From: Cerioporus squamosus
Taxonomy: Eukaryota > Basidiomycota > Agaricomycetes > Polyporales > Polyporaceae
Assembly (NCBI GenBank): GCA_022592435.1
Contig: JABYQS010000081.1
Coordinates: 62,001 to 126,000 of the forward strand
Reading direction: 5' to 3'
Length of the DNA stretch: 64,000 bases
A program made the translations under genes and the position numbers. The notes under the pieces are model-generated. The model was not told the origin of the DNA. It searched no databases and saw only the letters and a list, made by a program, of their open reading frames with translations. Shown here in pieces: positions 28,241 through 39,431 of this stretch (its first letter is position 1; each line of letters opens with the position of its first letter).

Positions 28241-29446
28241 TCACTTGTCGAGCTCGCCGCTCTTGGCGACCACCATGAACCTCTCGATGGCTGACTGCGG
28301 TGCGTTCGCATTAACGCACGCCTGCAAGTTGACCGTGCTCATCTCCGCAATCCGGCCTGATCTCGCACACATCGTCTCCTCGAACTCCTTGACAGCAGCC
28401 TCCAGCGCATCCCGGTGGCCCAGCTTCCCATCCGCAGCGAGCTTCGCGAGCGCGAGCCCAAGCTCGAGCCCGTCCTGCATGGCGAGGTTGGCCCCGGCAG
28501 CGGCGAATGGCGTCATGAGGTGCGCGGCGTCCCCGATGAGCGTGACTCCGGGAACGTGCTCCCACTTGTGGCCGGCCGGGAGCATGTAGAGCGGACGCTG
28601 GTAGATCGCCGCGTCGTCGCAGTACCCGATCAGCTTGTGCATCCACGGCGCCCAGTCCTGGAACTTCTCGAAGAGGACCTTGCGCACCTCCTTTGGGTCG
28701 GACGGGATCGTCCACTCGGCGGGCTCGCGCAGGTAGACGTAGGTACGGATGCGTCCGGAGCCGCTGACCTGGGTGCCGAGCATCTTCGCATCCTGCATCG
28801 CGAACATGCTGCCCTTGCCTACGGCCCTGACGACGTCCTGGAGCTCCGGGGAGAACGCGACCTCAGGTGCGAGCGAGATCTCGACGCTGTTCACGCCGAC
28901 ATATTCGGGAGTAACGGAAGAAACGAGAGGATGGACACGCGATCTGGCCCCATCAGCACCGACGAGAAGGTCGCAGACGGTCTTGAAGCCGTTCGCGAAC
29001 GTGAGCTCGTGCTGGTCGTTGCCGAGAGGAAGAGCAGACGTGAGAGCGTGTCCCCACTTGATCGTGTCTGGAGGGACGGCGTCGAGCATGATCTTCCGCA
29101 GTAGACTGCGGTCGATCTCCGGGCGGGCCTTCTTCTCGTCGTCGGACTCTTTCGGGGTGCGGTGGAGGATGGGGACGCCGTCCTTGCCGCCGAGGCGGAC
29201 CTCTTGTCCTTCAGGGCGCGAGTTCGCTACGTAAGCCTCCTCGAGCCCGTTCTCGCGCAAGGCGCGTCGGCCGCTCTCCCAGCCGAGGTCGAGCGTGCTC
29301 CCGATGTGTGCGCGGACGTTGATGTCGGTGTCGCGTTCGTATACTGTCGCTGGGATGCCGCGACGTAGGAGTGTCATGTGGAGGACGAGGCCGCCCATCC
29401 CACCGCCGATGATGGCGATTCGCGGCGTCGAGGTTATGGTAGACAT
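28241..29446 (-). CDS. FAD-dependent monooxygenase, TetX/aromatic-hydroxylase-like (FAD1)
   Basis: A single-exon gene of 401 residues starting MSTITSTPRIAIIGGGMGG. It is a class A flavoprotein monooxygenase that would use NAD(P)H and O2 to hydroxylate a small, probably aromatic, substrate. Motifs are GxGxxG in IAIIGGGMGGLVLHMTLLRR with acidic end VYERD; GWESGRRALRENGL; PEIDRSLLRKIMLDAV; the DG motif LLVGADGARSRV; and the GD motif TLIGDAAHLMTPFAAAGANL. There is no signal peptide or membrane anchor. It is one of four close paralogues in the window. Substrate unknown. Confidence 0.9.
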   Translation of the reverse strand: MSTITSTPRIAIIGGGMGGLVLHMTLLRRGIPATVYERDTDINVRAHIGSTLDLGWESGRRALRENGLEEAYVANSRPEGQEVRLGGKDGVPILHRTPKESDDEKKARPEIDRSLLRKIMLDAVPPDTIKWGHALTSALPLGNDQHELTFANGFKTVCDLLVGADGARSRVHPLVSSVTPEYVGVNSVEISLAPEVAFSPELQDVVRAVGKGSMFAMQDAKMLGTQVSGSGRIRTYVYLREPAEWTIPSDPKEVRKVLFEKFQDWAPWMHKLIGYCDDAAIYQRPLYMLPAGHKWEHVPGVTLIGDAAHLMTPFAAAGANLAMQDGLELGLALAKLAADGKLGHRDALEAAVKEFEETMCARSGRIAEMSTVNLQACVNANAPQSAIERFMVVAKSGELDK

Positions 29447-29608
29447 CGTTGCGGAGGTCAGGCGCTGGGATACAACAATCAGTATCCTGAAGACGGAGGT
29501 AGCGATGGCCCCTTACATACTGGATGCACTTGACGGTGTGCAGGTGAAGTGGTTCCTCGTGCGGAGTAAGGTCAGGAATTAGCTAATTCGTTGCGAATCC
29601 ATCCTCGT

Positions 29609-29616
29609 CTTATATC
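29609..29616 (-). promoter_or_regulatory. TATA box of FAD1
   Basis: The minus strand reads GGATATAAGACGAGG about 165 bases upstream of the ATG. Nearly the same sequence precedes FAD4 and a variant precedes FAD2, which supports it as a conserved core promoter. Confidence 0.55.
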
Positions 29617-29972
29617 CCATCGCACAGCGCAGCTCCCGCTCACCGCCCAAGCTCTGCAGTGCGAGTCCCTGGCAACAAAGTCGTCCTACGTGAGGCCGCA
29701 ATGCCACGTCATGAAATCGTGTTCTTCGGACGCGCGGCCACTGTCCGAGGCCACGATGCCGTCGACGTGCGCAGCAGTAGGCCGTGAGGTCGATCGGACT
29801 CGAAGTCCACATGCAAGTATGTCTGGAGCTGCTCAAGCTCAAGCTGCAGCTCGCCGCGTTGACCACGTCACGTCGGCGAACGCTTGATATATTTTACTGC
29901 CAACAACTTGCATCATCAGTCTTGCTGCCACTCGCATACGTCAGCCGCTTAACACAAATATACCTAGTACGT

Positions 29973-30224
29973 AGTACTGTACTTTACAAAACAACCCGGG
30001 AGGGGTGTGACGCGTGACAGAGGTGGACAAACTGCGGGACAACGGGAGCGCCCGAGAATTTGTGTGACAAGTACCGGATTTGGAAGGCGGGCGCCGGAGG
30101 CGCCCGCCAAAACCGGGCGCTTCCCCGGTCAGCGGCTTTGTGACGCGTGACAGAGGCCAAATTCCGGACCGGGAGACCCCTGTGTGACGCGTGACGCCCG
30201 GGTTGTTTTGTAAAGTACAGTACT
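29973..30224. mobile_element. MITE-like element with 28-bp perfect terminal inverted repeats
   Basis: A 252-bp element whose ends, AGTACTGTACTTTACAAAAC... at 29973-30000 and its exact reverse complement at 30197-30224, match over 28 bases through CCCGGG. Inside are three copies of TGTGACGCGTGAC (about 30006, 30139 and 30182) and a central hairpin GGCGGGCGCC-GGA-GGCGCCCGCC. There is no coding capacity, so it is a non-autonomous DNA transposon by structure. The target-site duplication is not clear. Confidence 0.88.
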
Positions 30225-30660
30225 TAGTAACACTACTAGCGCACCTTTCTTGCACTGAGCTAGCAATTGATACAGCGCGCCCCCTCTCGAACTTGAGCTC
30301 GATATGAGAGTGATACTTAGATGATGAGGTTCCATCAAGTAACGAGCGAAGACTCGTGTCCTTGGAAGTTGGAGTTTACGGCCGTAGCAATCTACTCGAG
30401 AAGATAAGATCATAATCCAAGATAAGATAAGATTGATGAACCTGTCTTTTTTATTTTATTTTAAGATCTGTCTGAATCGACAAAGAGGCCCGGGTGGCTG
30501 CACCGTTCTGCTCACGCCTGCATGCTTGCTCTCTTCCAAAGTCCATTAGCTTGTCGCCTTTCGATCCTGCGGTGAAAAAACCAAGAAGCGAGATTGTATT
30601 GGTCTCGGCTATGTATATGTGGAGACTTTCTGCAGCGCCGAGGGCACTCGAAGGAAGCTC
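30225..30660. other. Intergenic, A/T-rich, right of the MITE
   Basis: No gene is seen. It includes a short direct repeat of AAGATAAGAT (about 30399-30430) and an A/T tract TTTTTTATTTTATTTTAAG, then the 3' flank of kinase D. Confidence 0.45.
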
Positions 30661-32776
30661 TCAGGACTTGTCTTGCCACTGTCCCAACCCCGGAATCTCT
30701 TCCTCGTCCACGGTATAAGAAGACCGGTACGTGCGACCTGTAGGAGTGGACCCTTTCTCGCAGATCTTTTTCGAGCAAGAACCGCGAGCTCGCTTGGTCG
30801 GATGGGGTGTCTCTTTGGTCAGGGAAAGCGACGACAAACTACCACTCACTTGATCGACGGCGGACTTGCGCTTCAGTCCGCTAGCCTCGGGCTGGTACTC
30901 TTGAAGCCATGGATGGCGGCATGCGCGAGAAGGGGGCGCGCGCTGACGCGGCGTGTATTCCAAGAGAGTATTCAAAAAATCGTGGCCTGCGATACAAAGA
31001 CGACCGTAAGCAGTGACCATCTGAGAGTTCCATGCTTAGTCTTACCTTCATCAGAAACATTGTGATCGATGAGCTTGCCCCATTCGATGTGACTATGTCC
31101 TTCATCCTCGAATGGATGGTCTTTCGTGAGCCTGCCAATGCCATGAACGGTAAGCAAGACTTTTTCGCGACCTGCAGAGCAAAACTTCCGTGGCGCACAT
31201 AATGAAGACCATGACCCCTAGACTCCAGCTGTCCACGACCAGGTTATAGCCTTCTCGTGCCGTACCGTGCAAGATCTCGGGGGCAACGAAAAGACGCGTA
31301 CCGCACTTCGTCTAAAGACTCAATCAGCAACGCCTGCCTGTCTTGGCAGACTACTCCTCCATACCTGCGGAGCGGAAAGAGGATCAAAGAATCGCGCAAG
31401 GCCGAAGTCCGCCACCTTTGCTATGGGCGGGGTGTCCTTCGTCAAGAGAATGTTCTGCGGCTTCAAGTCCCTATGAATGACTCCCATCGAATGAATATAC
31501 TGTCGGCGTATGAGTTGCGTATATATGCACAAGAGATGGGCTAACACACCACAAGAGCGGTGCATATTTGGTACGTGAAGCGTTTCGCCTCAGGTTCAAC
31601 TACAATAACGCCTTGTGTCAGTTGACACTCATAAGCCAGGATGTGACTGCTTACGAAGCGGATATGTACGCTGATCCAGGTAGGCTCCAAGGTCGCCGCC
31701 GGACACCAACTCAAGCACGATACCTCGATACGGTGTCAGGGCAGGCATCATCCGTAGGGTGCGTGGCTGCGTACTGGTGGTCACTCCATCGTCTTCGACG
31801 AAGTGCTCCTTGAACTGCACGATGTTGTCGTGCTGGAGGGCCTTGAGAATCTCGACCTCGCGTCCGAGTTCGACCTTGAATGAGCTCGAACCGGCGTGGG
31901 ATCCTTGCCTTCGTGTTTGCGCCTTCGGCACGGCCTTGTCCCCGAGCAACTTGACGGCGTACTGTGATCCTTCCGTCCGGTGCAGGGCCATCTTCACGAT
32001 CGCATACGAACCCCTTCCCAGCTCTAACTTGGAGACATCGTAAACCTGGCGTAAGCGGCGCCGTGCTAACGAAGACGCCTTCTGACGCTCTACGTGCCAG
32101 ATACGGAGGACGAAGCCTATGTGGCGATGGTGACTCTGCCGGTCCTGTTCCAAGCGAATGGCGAAGACTCACTGTCATTATGAGGCGTATCTCTTCCAAG
32201 TTCTCCGACGCAAGAGCCGAACGTAATCCGGTCCCCGCTCTCCGCAAACTTGTGCTTGTTCCTCCCGAAGTGCTCGTCGCCGACCTGTACTCGAGCGGTC
32301 AGGCTCTCACCATCACGGCGCGCTCGTAGCTTTCGGTACGTACCCATGTCCCGAACGTCGCGTCGAGGTTCGTCACTATCACCTGCGATGTAGCAGCAGA
32401 CTCATCGCCATTCCACTCGATAGTGCAGTGAACGCGGCCTAGAACATCGTGGTGACCGCGACGTGATACAGGTCAGCGAAGCTCCAAAGAGCTGAAGGGT
32501 AGAAGAATCATACTCACTCAACTCTGTGAGCTTCGGGAACGTGACGTCGCATTGCGTTTCGGATTTCCGACTGCCGCGACCAATAGTGTACTTGAGCTTC
32601 GGCTTCACGAAGTCGACGCGGGCCAAGCTCGGGTTGCCGGCGTTACAGGGAATGAGAGATCCCCAAGCGTCGGGGTGCAGGGGGTGAGGCTCCTCAGATC
32701 GAGGCCGTTCTTGGGTGGGCTGAGTAGACTCTTGAGAGTCGTCCTTCACTACGCTGGTATTCGGTGATGCGGTCAT
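30661..32776 (-). CDS. FHA-domain Ser/Thr kinase, Chk2/Rad53 type (kinase D)
   Basis: The start was taken at the ATG at 32776 ([19 protein letters not shown]) by comparison with kinase E. An upstream in-frame ATG at 32863 adds a non-conserved leader. [50 protein letters not shown]. Kinase: [103 protein letters not shown] and [14 protein letters not shown]. The C-lobe end [20 protein letters not shown] precedes a tail with [22 protein letters not shown] and a terminal EEEIPGLG that kinase E shares. All catalytic residues are visible. Confidence 0.88.
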
Positions 32777-33470
32777 GGTGTGTTTAATAGGCAATATGGA
32801 GCAGGGTATCTGCTTGACAAGCTTGTCAGCAAGCAAGAACGCGTAGTCGATAATTTCAGACATACGGATATTGGCTGGGACTGATTAGGATGTAACGCTT
32901 CCGGTACTCCTGGCTCCCGAGAGTACGATACAAGTATAGGAAGTCGGATAACCAAGGTTCCGGGTGATTAGAATACAGCAGGAATGGCAGGAATAGCGTC
33001 GGATGTACAGTAGACAGAGGAGAACTAGCAGAGGAGTGGTAGAAATGAACGGTGTAACTCGGACGACTCCTGGAGGACCTGAGCGTCGCCGTGGCAGGAA
33101 GCAAGGATCATCATCATGGACCCTCGCTAAGTCGCGTCGAACTTCAAGCGCGTCGCGGACTGTTTTGCAGCGGAGATCGTCTGAGTTGCATCCTGCTGGG
33201 CCACACACCTGAAGAGGGAATCCCGAAGTACCAGCCGCAGTCTTCGGTGCCGAGGCGGTGTACTGCGTAGTCAAGCAACATTGACGTATGCGCAAGAGAA
33301 CCAACGTGTTACTATCTGGTGGAGATATGTGCGAAGAGGGATCTATGCACTTGTCATGACATCATAGCAATCACAGTACAGTACAAGTGCGATTAGAGCG
33401 ACAGCAAAGCAAGTTACATAGCTATATACAATGCGGCAAGTAGATGGGGACGTAAAGCAAACATTGCTAT
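32777..33470. other. Intergenic between kinases D and E
   Basis: Contains the kinase D promoter and the kinase E 3' flank. No gene, tRNA or repeat was recognised. Confidence 0.45.
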
Positions 33471-35628
33471 CTATCCATGTGACAATCCAAGTCCAGGTAT
33501 CTCGTCCGAGTTCGCGTCGAAGGATGGCCATAGCGGAGCAAGAGGCCGAGTCAATTGGGGGGCATGTCGTATGATGATGCCCTGTTCAACGCGAGTGCGC
33601 TTCGTAGCCAAGCTCTCCTCGTCTCCCACGGACATCGTCGACAGTGACCTGCCGAGCTGCAAGACGCTGGCCTTGCGCTTCTTGCTCTGTGGTTCCCGCT
33701 CGCGTTCGATATTCGAGGGCGTCGCTTGTCGCCGAGCAGCCTCGCGCAGCAATGACTGCTCGCGCTCGATCAAACGTGCACGCTGCTTAGGACCTTGCTC
33801 GGCAATCCACGCGTGGTCGAGTGCTTGGGCGGGCGTCATGCGTGCCCGGGGCGTATATTCAAGCAGACGACGAATGAAGTCCACGCCTATGTAAGACAGC
33901 CGCGAGAAGTGAGCAAGGCATCACACTGTGCCATCCTGAGACTCACCTGTAACGCTAACGTTGAACTCTTGAAGTAGACGCCAATCTGGCTCATTTGATG
34001 ATGTGTCCGTGAACGGTGTTGTTCTTGTAAGCCTAGGAGGAGCCTTGTCAGACATATAACCTAACATACGGACCGGGAGAAAGAGCAACCTACATCATGA
34101 ACAACATGACTCCAAGGCTCCAGCTATCGACAACTTTGTCGTACCCTTCGGTACTGTCGTCCAGCACTTCTGGCGCCACAAATGCCGGGGTACCACATCT
34201 GGTCTTTGTGAAGGGTGAGTATGGGATGATGAGTGAGCTCATGTGCATGTCGCGCGCATACCTGTAACACTGACAAGGAATCGATCACGCTGGCGAGGCC
34301 GAAGTCTGCAAGCTTAACCATAGGGGGAGCATCATCGGTCAAGAGCACATTCTCTGGCTTCAGGTCACGATGCGCGATGCCTTGGTTGTGGATATACTAC
34401 GAACGAATTGAAGAGAGGTCAACGGCAAACAGAGGGCCAAATGCGCGTACTTTGAGAGCGTCACATATTTGATACGTGAAGTACTGGCCCTCCGGTTCGA
34501 CTCAAGAGCACGTCAGTACGCGATCGACAAGGGATCATGAATCAACTCACGAAGGACCTCATGCCTGAGTACGTACGACATCAGGTCTCCGCCCTTTGCG
34601 AGGTCGAGTACAATGCCTGCAACGTCCATGCAGATGTCAACGACAGGTAACTCATGAGAAATGTGCAACGAAAGGGGAAGGGCACTCACTGACGCTGTAT
34701 CCCTCGAAGAACGCTTCTTTGAGCTTACAGACGTATGGATGATGTAGGCCCTGGAGGATCCGAACCTCCCGTCTCAGGTGCGCCGCCGTCGCTGCCATCC
34801 TCCGCTCTGACCCGCCAGACATGGTAACGCTGAGCAGCTCGCGAAGCCTGTCGCCGGAGAACATCTTGACGGCATACCACTTGTTCTCCCGTCGGTGTAG
34901 GGCCTTCACCACCGTTGCATACGCTCCTCTCCCAAGCACGCAATGAACATCATAAGACTCGTACAATCCCTCGCGAGGGCGTTCCTTGCAGGCCATATGA
35001 CGAAAGGTGAAGCCTGGTGCAATTCAGTTCAGAGCGCTTCAGCGAGCAACACCATGAAATACTGACGATAGTCTTCCCGTGGCCGCCCCTTGCTGTCAGG
35101 CGCGAAGGAAACCTCGTCTCCGTCTCGGAGGAGTCTACACTCGTTCTTTCCTATGCGCGTTCCACGTATCTGCCAATATTTGATCAAGACGGCCGGCTAG
35201 AGTGCACCAGAAAGCCCGCCTACATAGGTACCATTCAACGAATTCAGGTCTCGGACCAGAACCGCAGAGGTGGATGTCTCTTCCCCGTCCCATTCGATGA
35301 CGCAGTGCTTGTGACCTTGGTACGAATGGGGTGGGTCAACGACTCCTACGCTCGATGGAATGCACGCGCACTTACTCATCCTCAAGCAGTATCTGAACGA
35401 GACGTCAACGGTCTCGTCTCGATGGCTCCTACCCAGAGTGTACGTCCGTTTGGGCTTTAAGAAATCAATACGTTTGACGAATGGATTTGCATTATTGACG
35501 GGAATGAAAGAGCCCCACACGCCAGTGTCCATGAGCTGCGGGTCACCCTGCGAGGTTCCCTGGCTCGGTGATTGCGTCGACTGCTGTGTAGACTGAGTTG
35601 GTTCCTGTTCTTCCACCGCCATCGTCAT
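33471..35628 (-). CDS. FHA-domain Ser/Thr kinase, Chk2/Rad53 type (kinase E)
   Basis: The ATG at 35628 opens [18 protein letters not shown], rich in SQ/TQ sites (TQSTQ, TQSPSQ). In Chk2/Rad53 proteins such a cluster is phosphorylated by ATM/ATR-type kinases. [65 protein letters not shown]. Kinase: [103 protein letters not shown] and [14 protein letters not shown], then [20 protein letters not shown]. The tail has [20 protein letters not shown] and ATKRTRVEQ and ends DEIPGLG. It appears to be the cleanest copy of the array, with both the SQ/TQ cluster and NLS-like clusters. Confidence 0.9.
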
Positions 35629-36039
35629 CTCCGGATGAGACAGATTAAAACGTCGGATTCGGATAGCACAGTGAGGATATATCCAAGAGGACGCGTTGAA
35701 CGTTAGCAGCTGTTAATCAACACCACAGGACAGTGTTATCCAGAAGAAAGGAACGCGAAGACGCGTCGAGACATCGGAGAACGACGTGGTTCTGTTCAAG
35801 TTCACGCACGCGTCGACGCACAGCAAGGTCGCGTCAAGCGGAGCTTGTCGGAACTTCGACCCCTTGCACAGCCACGGCGAGTCTACGGTTGAGCAACATC
35901 TCGTTCCGAGTCGAACCTTGTCAGAGAACATGAACCTGTCACATATGATTGGACATGATCTATTAGTGTGCATGCTGGTACGTGCAACGAAAACAGAGGG
36001 TCAAGTGTATGGCCAATGATCAAGACCAATGAAAGTACG
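35629..36039. other. Intergenic between kinase E and FunK1-1
   Basis: The kinase E promoter and FunK1-1 3' flank. No gene was recognised. Confidence 0.45.
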
Positions 36040-39000
36040 CTAACGTTCAACACCGCTGTGAGGCGATCCTCCGACCCTCTGTCGCTTTTTGCGGCTATGT
36101 CTGCCAGAGTCTCGGGGAAGGTCCACGTTCTCCCCGTCGGCAGTGTCGTCCACCTGACGATCCGGGCCCCCAGTCTCATCCTGGGGCTCCCGAGTGCGCT
36201 TCCCGGTTGCCGAGGCAAATGTCGGAACATCAGAGGAGCTGTAGTCCGGACTGTGATACAGGTTGGACGGAACGAGGTCCCAGCTAGGGTTCGAGGAGAC
36301 AGACAGGGAGCCGATATCGCGGGAGACGGGGCGAGGAGCGACCTCGAGGATATCTTGAGCGAGAACCTTGCTCCGGAAAAGGAACTGGTTGGGCCGTTTG
36401 TCGTCGAGCCGCTTGACTGGTTTGTACTTGTCCAGAAGGATCTTGGTGAGGTGTCGGTGCTCCGACAAGAAGCCGGTCACCACACAGGGATCCGAGGCCT
36501 CCCATTCACTGTCAGACTCTGTGCCAACATCCTGCGCAGAGGCGTCGCTGTGACCGCGATCGGAGGCGTCCCGGCCCGTGACCTCTGAGACCTCGTCTCC
36601 CCTGTCGCCATCTACACTGCCAGCCTGAGATTCGGACGCCGCCATTGTAACCCGGGTCTCGGAGTTGTCCGGCTCTTCATCGGAGAACGCATCGTCTTCA
36701 TCCTTGTCCTCGTCAGCGTCCGGCACGCGAGGCGGCGCGTCGAGCTGGGGTTCATGGATCGCATAACGTGCATCCATCTCATCGAAGTTGATCTGCTGGT
36801 ACGACTCGTAGCAGCCCTTGTGGAACGCGTCGAGGACCGCCTGTAGCACAGCGTTGTTGCGGACCTTGAAAGGCGGTCGGACAGATGCGAAGTGGCCCAA
36901 CTTGGCCTGGCCTCCAACCTTGACACCGCGCACTACCGATGCGCCCTCGAATGTCGATTTGACGAAATCTTTCAAGGAGATCGTCGTTGTCGGGTGGTAC
37001 TTGAGCACGAGGTAATAGAAGGCATGGATGAAAGACTCGAGATCGTCAGAGAGCCGCTGCGGTTTCCGAGGGTACGCCAAGAGGAGCGCGCTTCGGAACT
37101 GCCAAGTGCCCTATAGGAAACGTAAGCCATGGGCATACATCATGAATATATGGAAGACCTCGCACCGTACGATCAGGTTCGGTGGGGCCCGACGCGAGCT
37201 CGCACTGAAAACGCGCAAGGTCCCAATCGATCAGGATGCCGCGCTTGGTGAGAGCGTCGATGAGGATATTGCCGACACTGATGTCTCGATGGAGCACTTT
37301 CGCCTTCGTCCATGCATCTTGGTGAGCTATAACACAAAGCGTATGAGTACTCTACATCACTGGATGGATCAAAATTGGCTGACCAAGAATGGCGTTGCGG
37401 AAGACACCTGCAAGCTGCCGGAAGTCCCTAAAATCCTCGAGGGGTAGGCCAATCTCCTCTGTGGCTAGGCGATAGTGAATGCGAGGGACGGGCGGTGCCT
37501 TCATGTGGTCAAGGAGGACCTGGACCTTCGTCTGCTGAGCTCTGAGGCCGGCCACATCTCCACCGCAGATGAGAGTCGCGACGTGCCTAACCTTAGAACG
37601 GTTCAACAGCTCGAGAACGAGATGTTCTGGGCGCGTGCGCCCGGGCACGTACGGCCTCCAGTAGTCCTTGAGGAAGCACAGACGGCCTGTATCAAGATTA
37701 TATGCCACGTAACCCCTCGTGCATCGACCGACGAGCGAGTCGGTGACGAAATGAGGCTTGCCGACCAAGAAGTGCCGTTCCTGGGGCTCAGTGGGTGGCG
37801 AAGGAGACGAGTCGGGGGCGGGTGATGGGGCGTCAGAGCCCGTCGACTGTTCGGTTGGCGAAGCAAACGGTCCGGGGGTGGGCGATGGAGTGTCACGGTC
37901 CGACGACTGGTCGGGGTGAGACGAAGGATCGTCAGGGAGCCCTTCGTCCGGAGGCGCGGACATCGGGATGATGCTCAGCTTGTAGATGGGAACTCCCTCC
38001 GCGGTTGCGGCCTTTACGTACTCTTGGACCGCTGGCGGCACACTGGGATTGTTCGCCATAGCCTTGAACGACTCAGTCTCCTTCAAGTTGTTGACGTCGA
38101 GCAGCGTAGCGGTCGGATCATACCCAAGGTCTTCGCGTGTCATGCACGCCACCTTCCACAGGAAATCGTGCAGTGGCGAGTCGGTGGTAGTCCAGTTGAA
38201 GTCTTTTGAGATGATGGCGCCATCTCGGTCGAAGTAGCAGAGACGCGCCATACGTCCGCAGATGTAGATTGCGTAGCAGAAGAGACGATGCTGGTGATTG
38301 AGGACGTTCAGCACGTACTCGGCGAATTGAGCCAGGGCAGCCTCTCCCTCGATGGATTCTCGAACGAACTTCTTGGCCTCTGGCGTCTCGGGCTGACCAT
38401 CGGGCGGGTCAGCTCCCTGTACATCATCCGCAGGTTCCTGCCTATCTGCTGCGCCTGCCGTATCGTCCGTCTGTTCCTCCTCTTGCGCCTGACCATGGAG
38501 GCCCGTTGGCACAGATGAGTCGCTAGCACCGAGGGGACGATCTTCGACGGCTCCCGGGCAGGGAGGCGACTGAGAGGGCTTGGCAGCAGAGGATGATGTC
38601 TTCTTTTTCTTCTTCTTCTTCGTCGTCGTGGGGTCACGGAAGAGGAATGCAGCCTTCTTCGGGTCGTGCTTGACTTCCACCGGTATTGCCACCCAGTGCC
38701 AGTTGCGAGCGCCGACCCTCCCACGAGCCTTCAGTTCCTCGAGACTGAACTTGCTGTTCCTGAGTTGCTGATGGGTGAGCTTTGTAGCTTCGCGAGCTTC
38801 GGGCGTGTCCCAGTAGACGCCTGCATCGTTGTACGTCTGAGTCCGCTTCTTCTTGTCCGAGTCGTTCCCCGGGGGCTCCGCGGCTCGGTGTGTGGAGGTA
38901 TCTAGGAACGTGAGACACGGGCTGCCGCTTGCATCAAAGACGGAATTGGCGGTATTGTTCTAGTGCGTATGAGCACGACGCTGCAGTTCTCAGGGAAGTA

Positions 39001-39431
39001 AAACGCACCAGAAGTGGATACCAGTCTTTTTCGACCTTCGCCTTACTGCAATCCACCTGCTTGAACTTCTTCCGCTCCTCGGTCGTCGGCACATCTCCGG
39101 GCACGCGCTTCAAGAACTTGTCGATCGGAAACTCGACGAAACGAGGACCCATGGCGGACTTGCCGATTAGATACGGGCCACGTTGCTTGTCGGTCGCAGG
39201 GTCGTAGGCGAAGGGGTTGCAGCTGTCCTTGAGGGGTGTCGCAAAGAAGTCGTACTTGAGCTCGTCTTCCTTGGGAGCACTCTCGGCGTCGGGTGCAGAT
39301 GGGGAGGGATCGGGGTCGAGATTGAGTTGACTAGGAGAAGGCGGAGAGAAGGACCCCGCAGAGGAACACTCTTCAAACTGGAGATGGTGAGAACCTGCAG
39401 CACTGAGAGGGGCGGGGTTGTGATCAGCCAT
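36040..39431 (-). CDS. FunK1-type fungal protein kinase (FunK1-1)
   Basis: FunK1 is a kinase family expanded in multicellular basidiomycetes; substrates are unknown. The ATG at 39431 starts MADHNPAPLSAAGSHHLQFE. An N-terminal region follows (FVEFPIDKFLKRVPGDVPTT, EERKKFKQVDC), then a Lys run KKKKKKK (about 38610). The kinase domain has FVTDSLVGRCTRGYVAYNLD, RLCFLKDYWRP (ATP lysine), KVLHRDISVGNILID (about 37275) and the DFG equivalent LIDWDLARF. The C-lobe carries GTWQFRSALLL, QRLSDDLESFIHAFYYLVLK and CYESYQQINFDEM, followed by an acidic tail ending at 36040. Several short introns are clear; exact splice sites were not all fixed. It is paralogous to the gene at 58096-60870. Confidence 0.9.

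Noticed and set aside
29961..30230. TAGTA as target duplication of the 252-bp element
   Set aside because: The left copy is separated from the element by three bases, so it cannot be a simple duplication with the boundaries seen.
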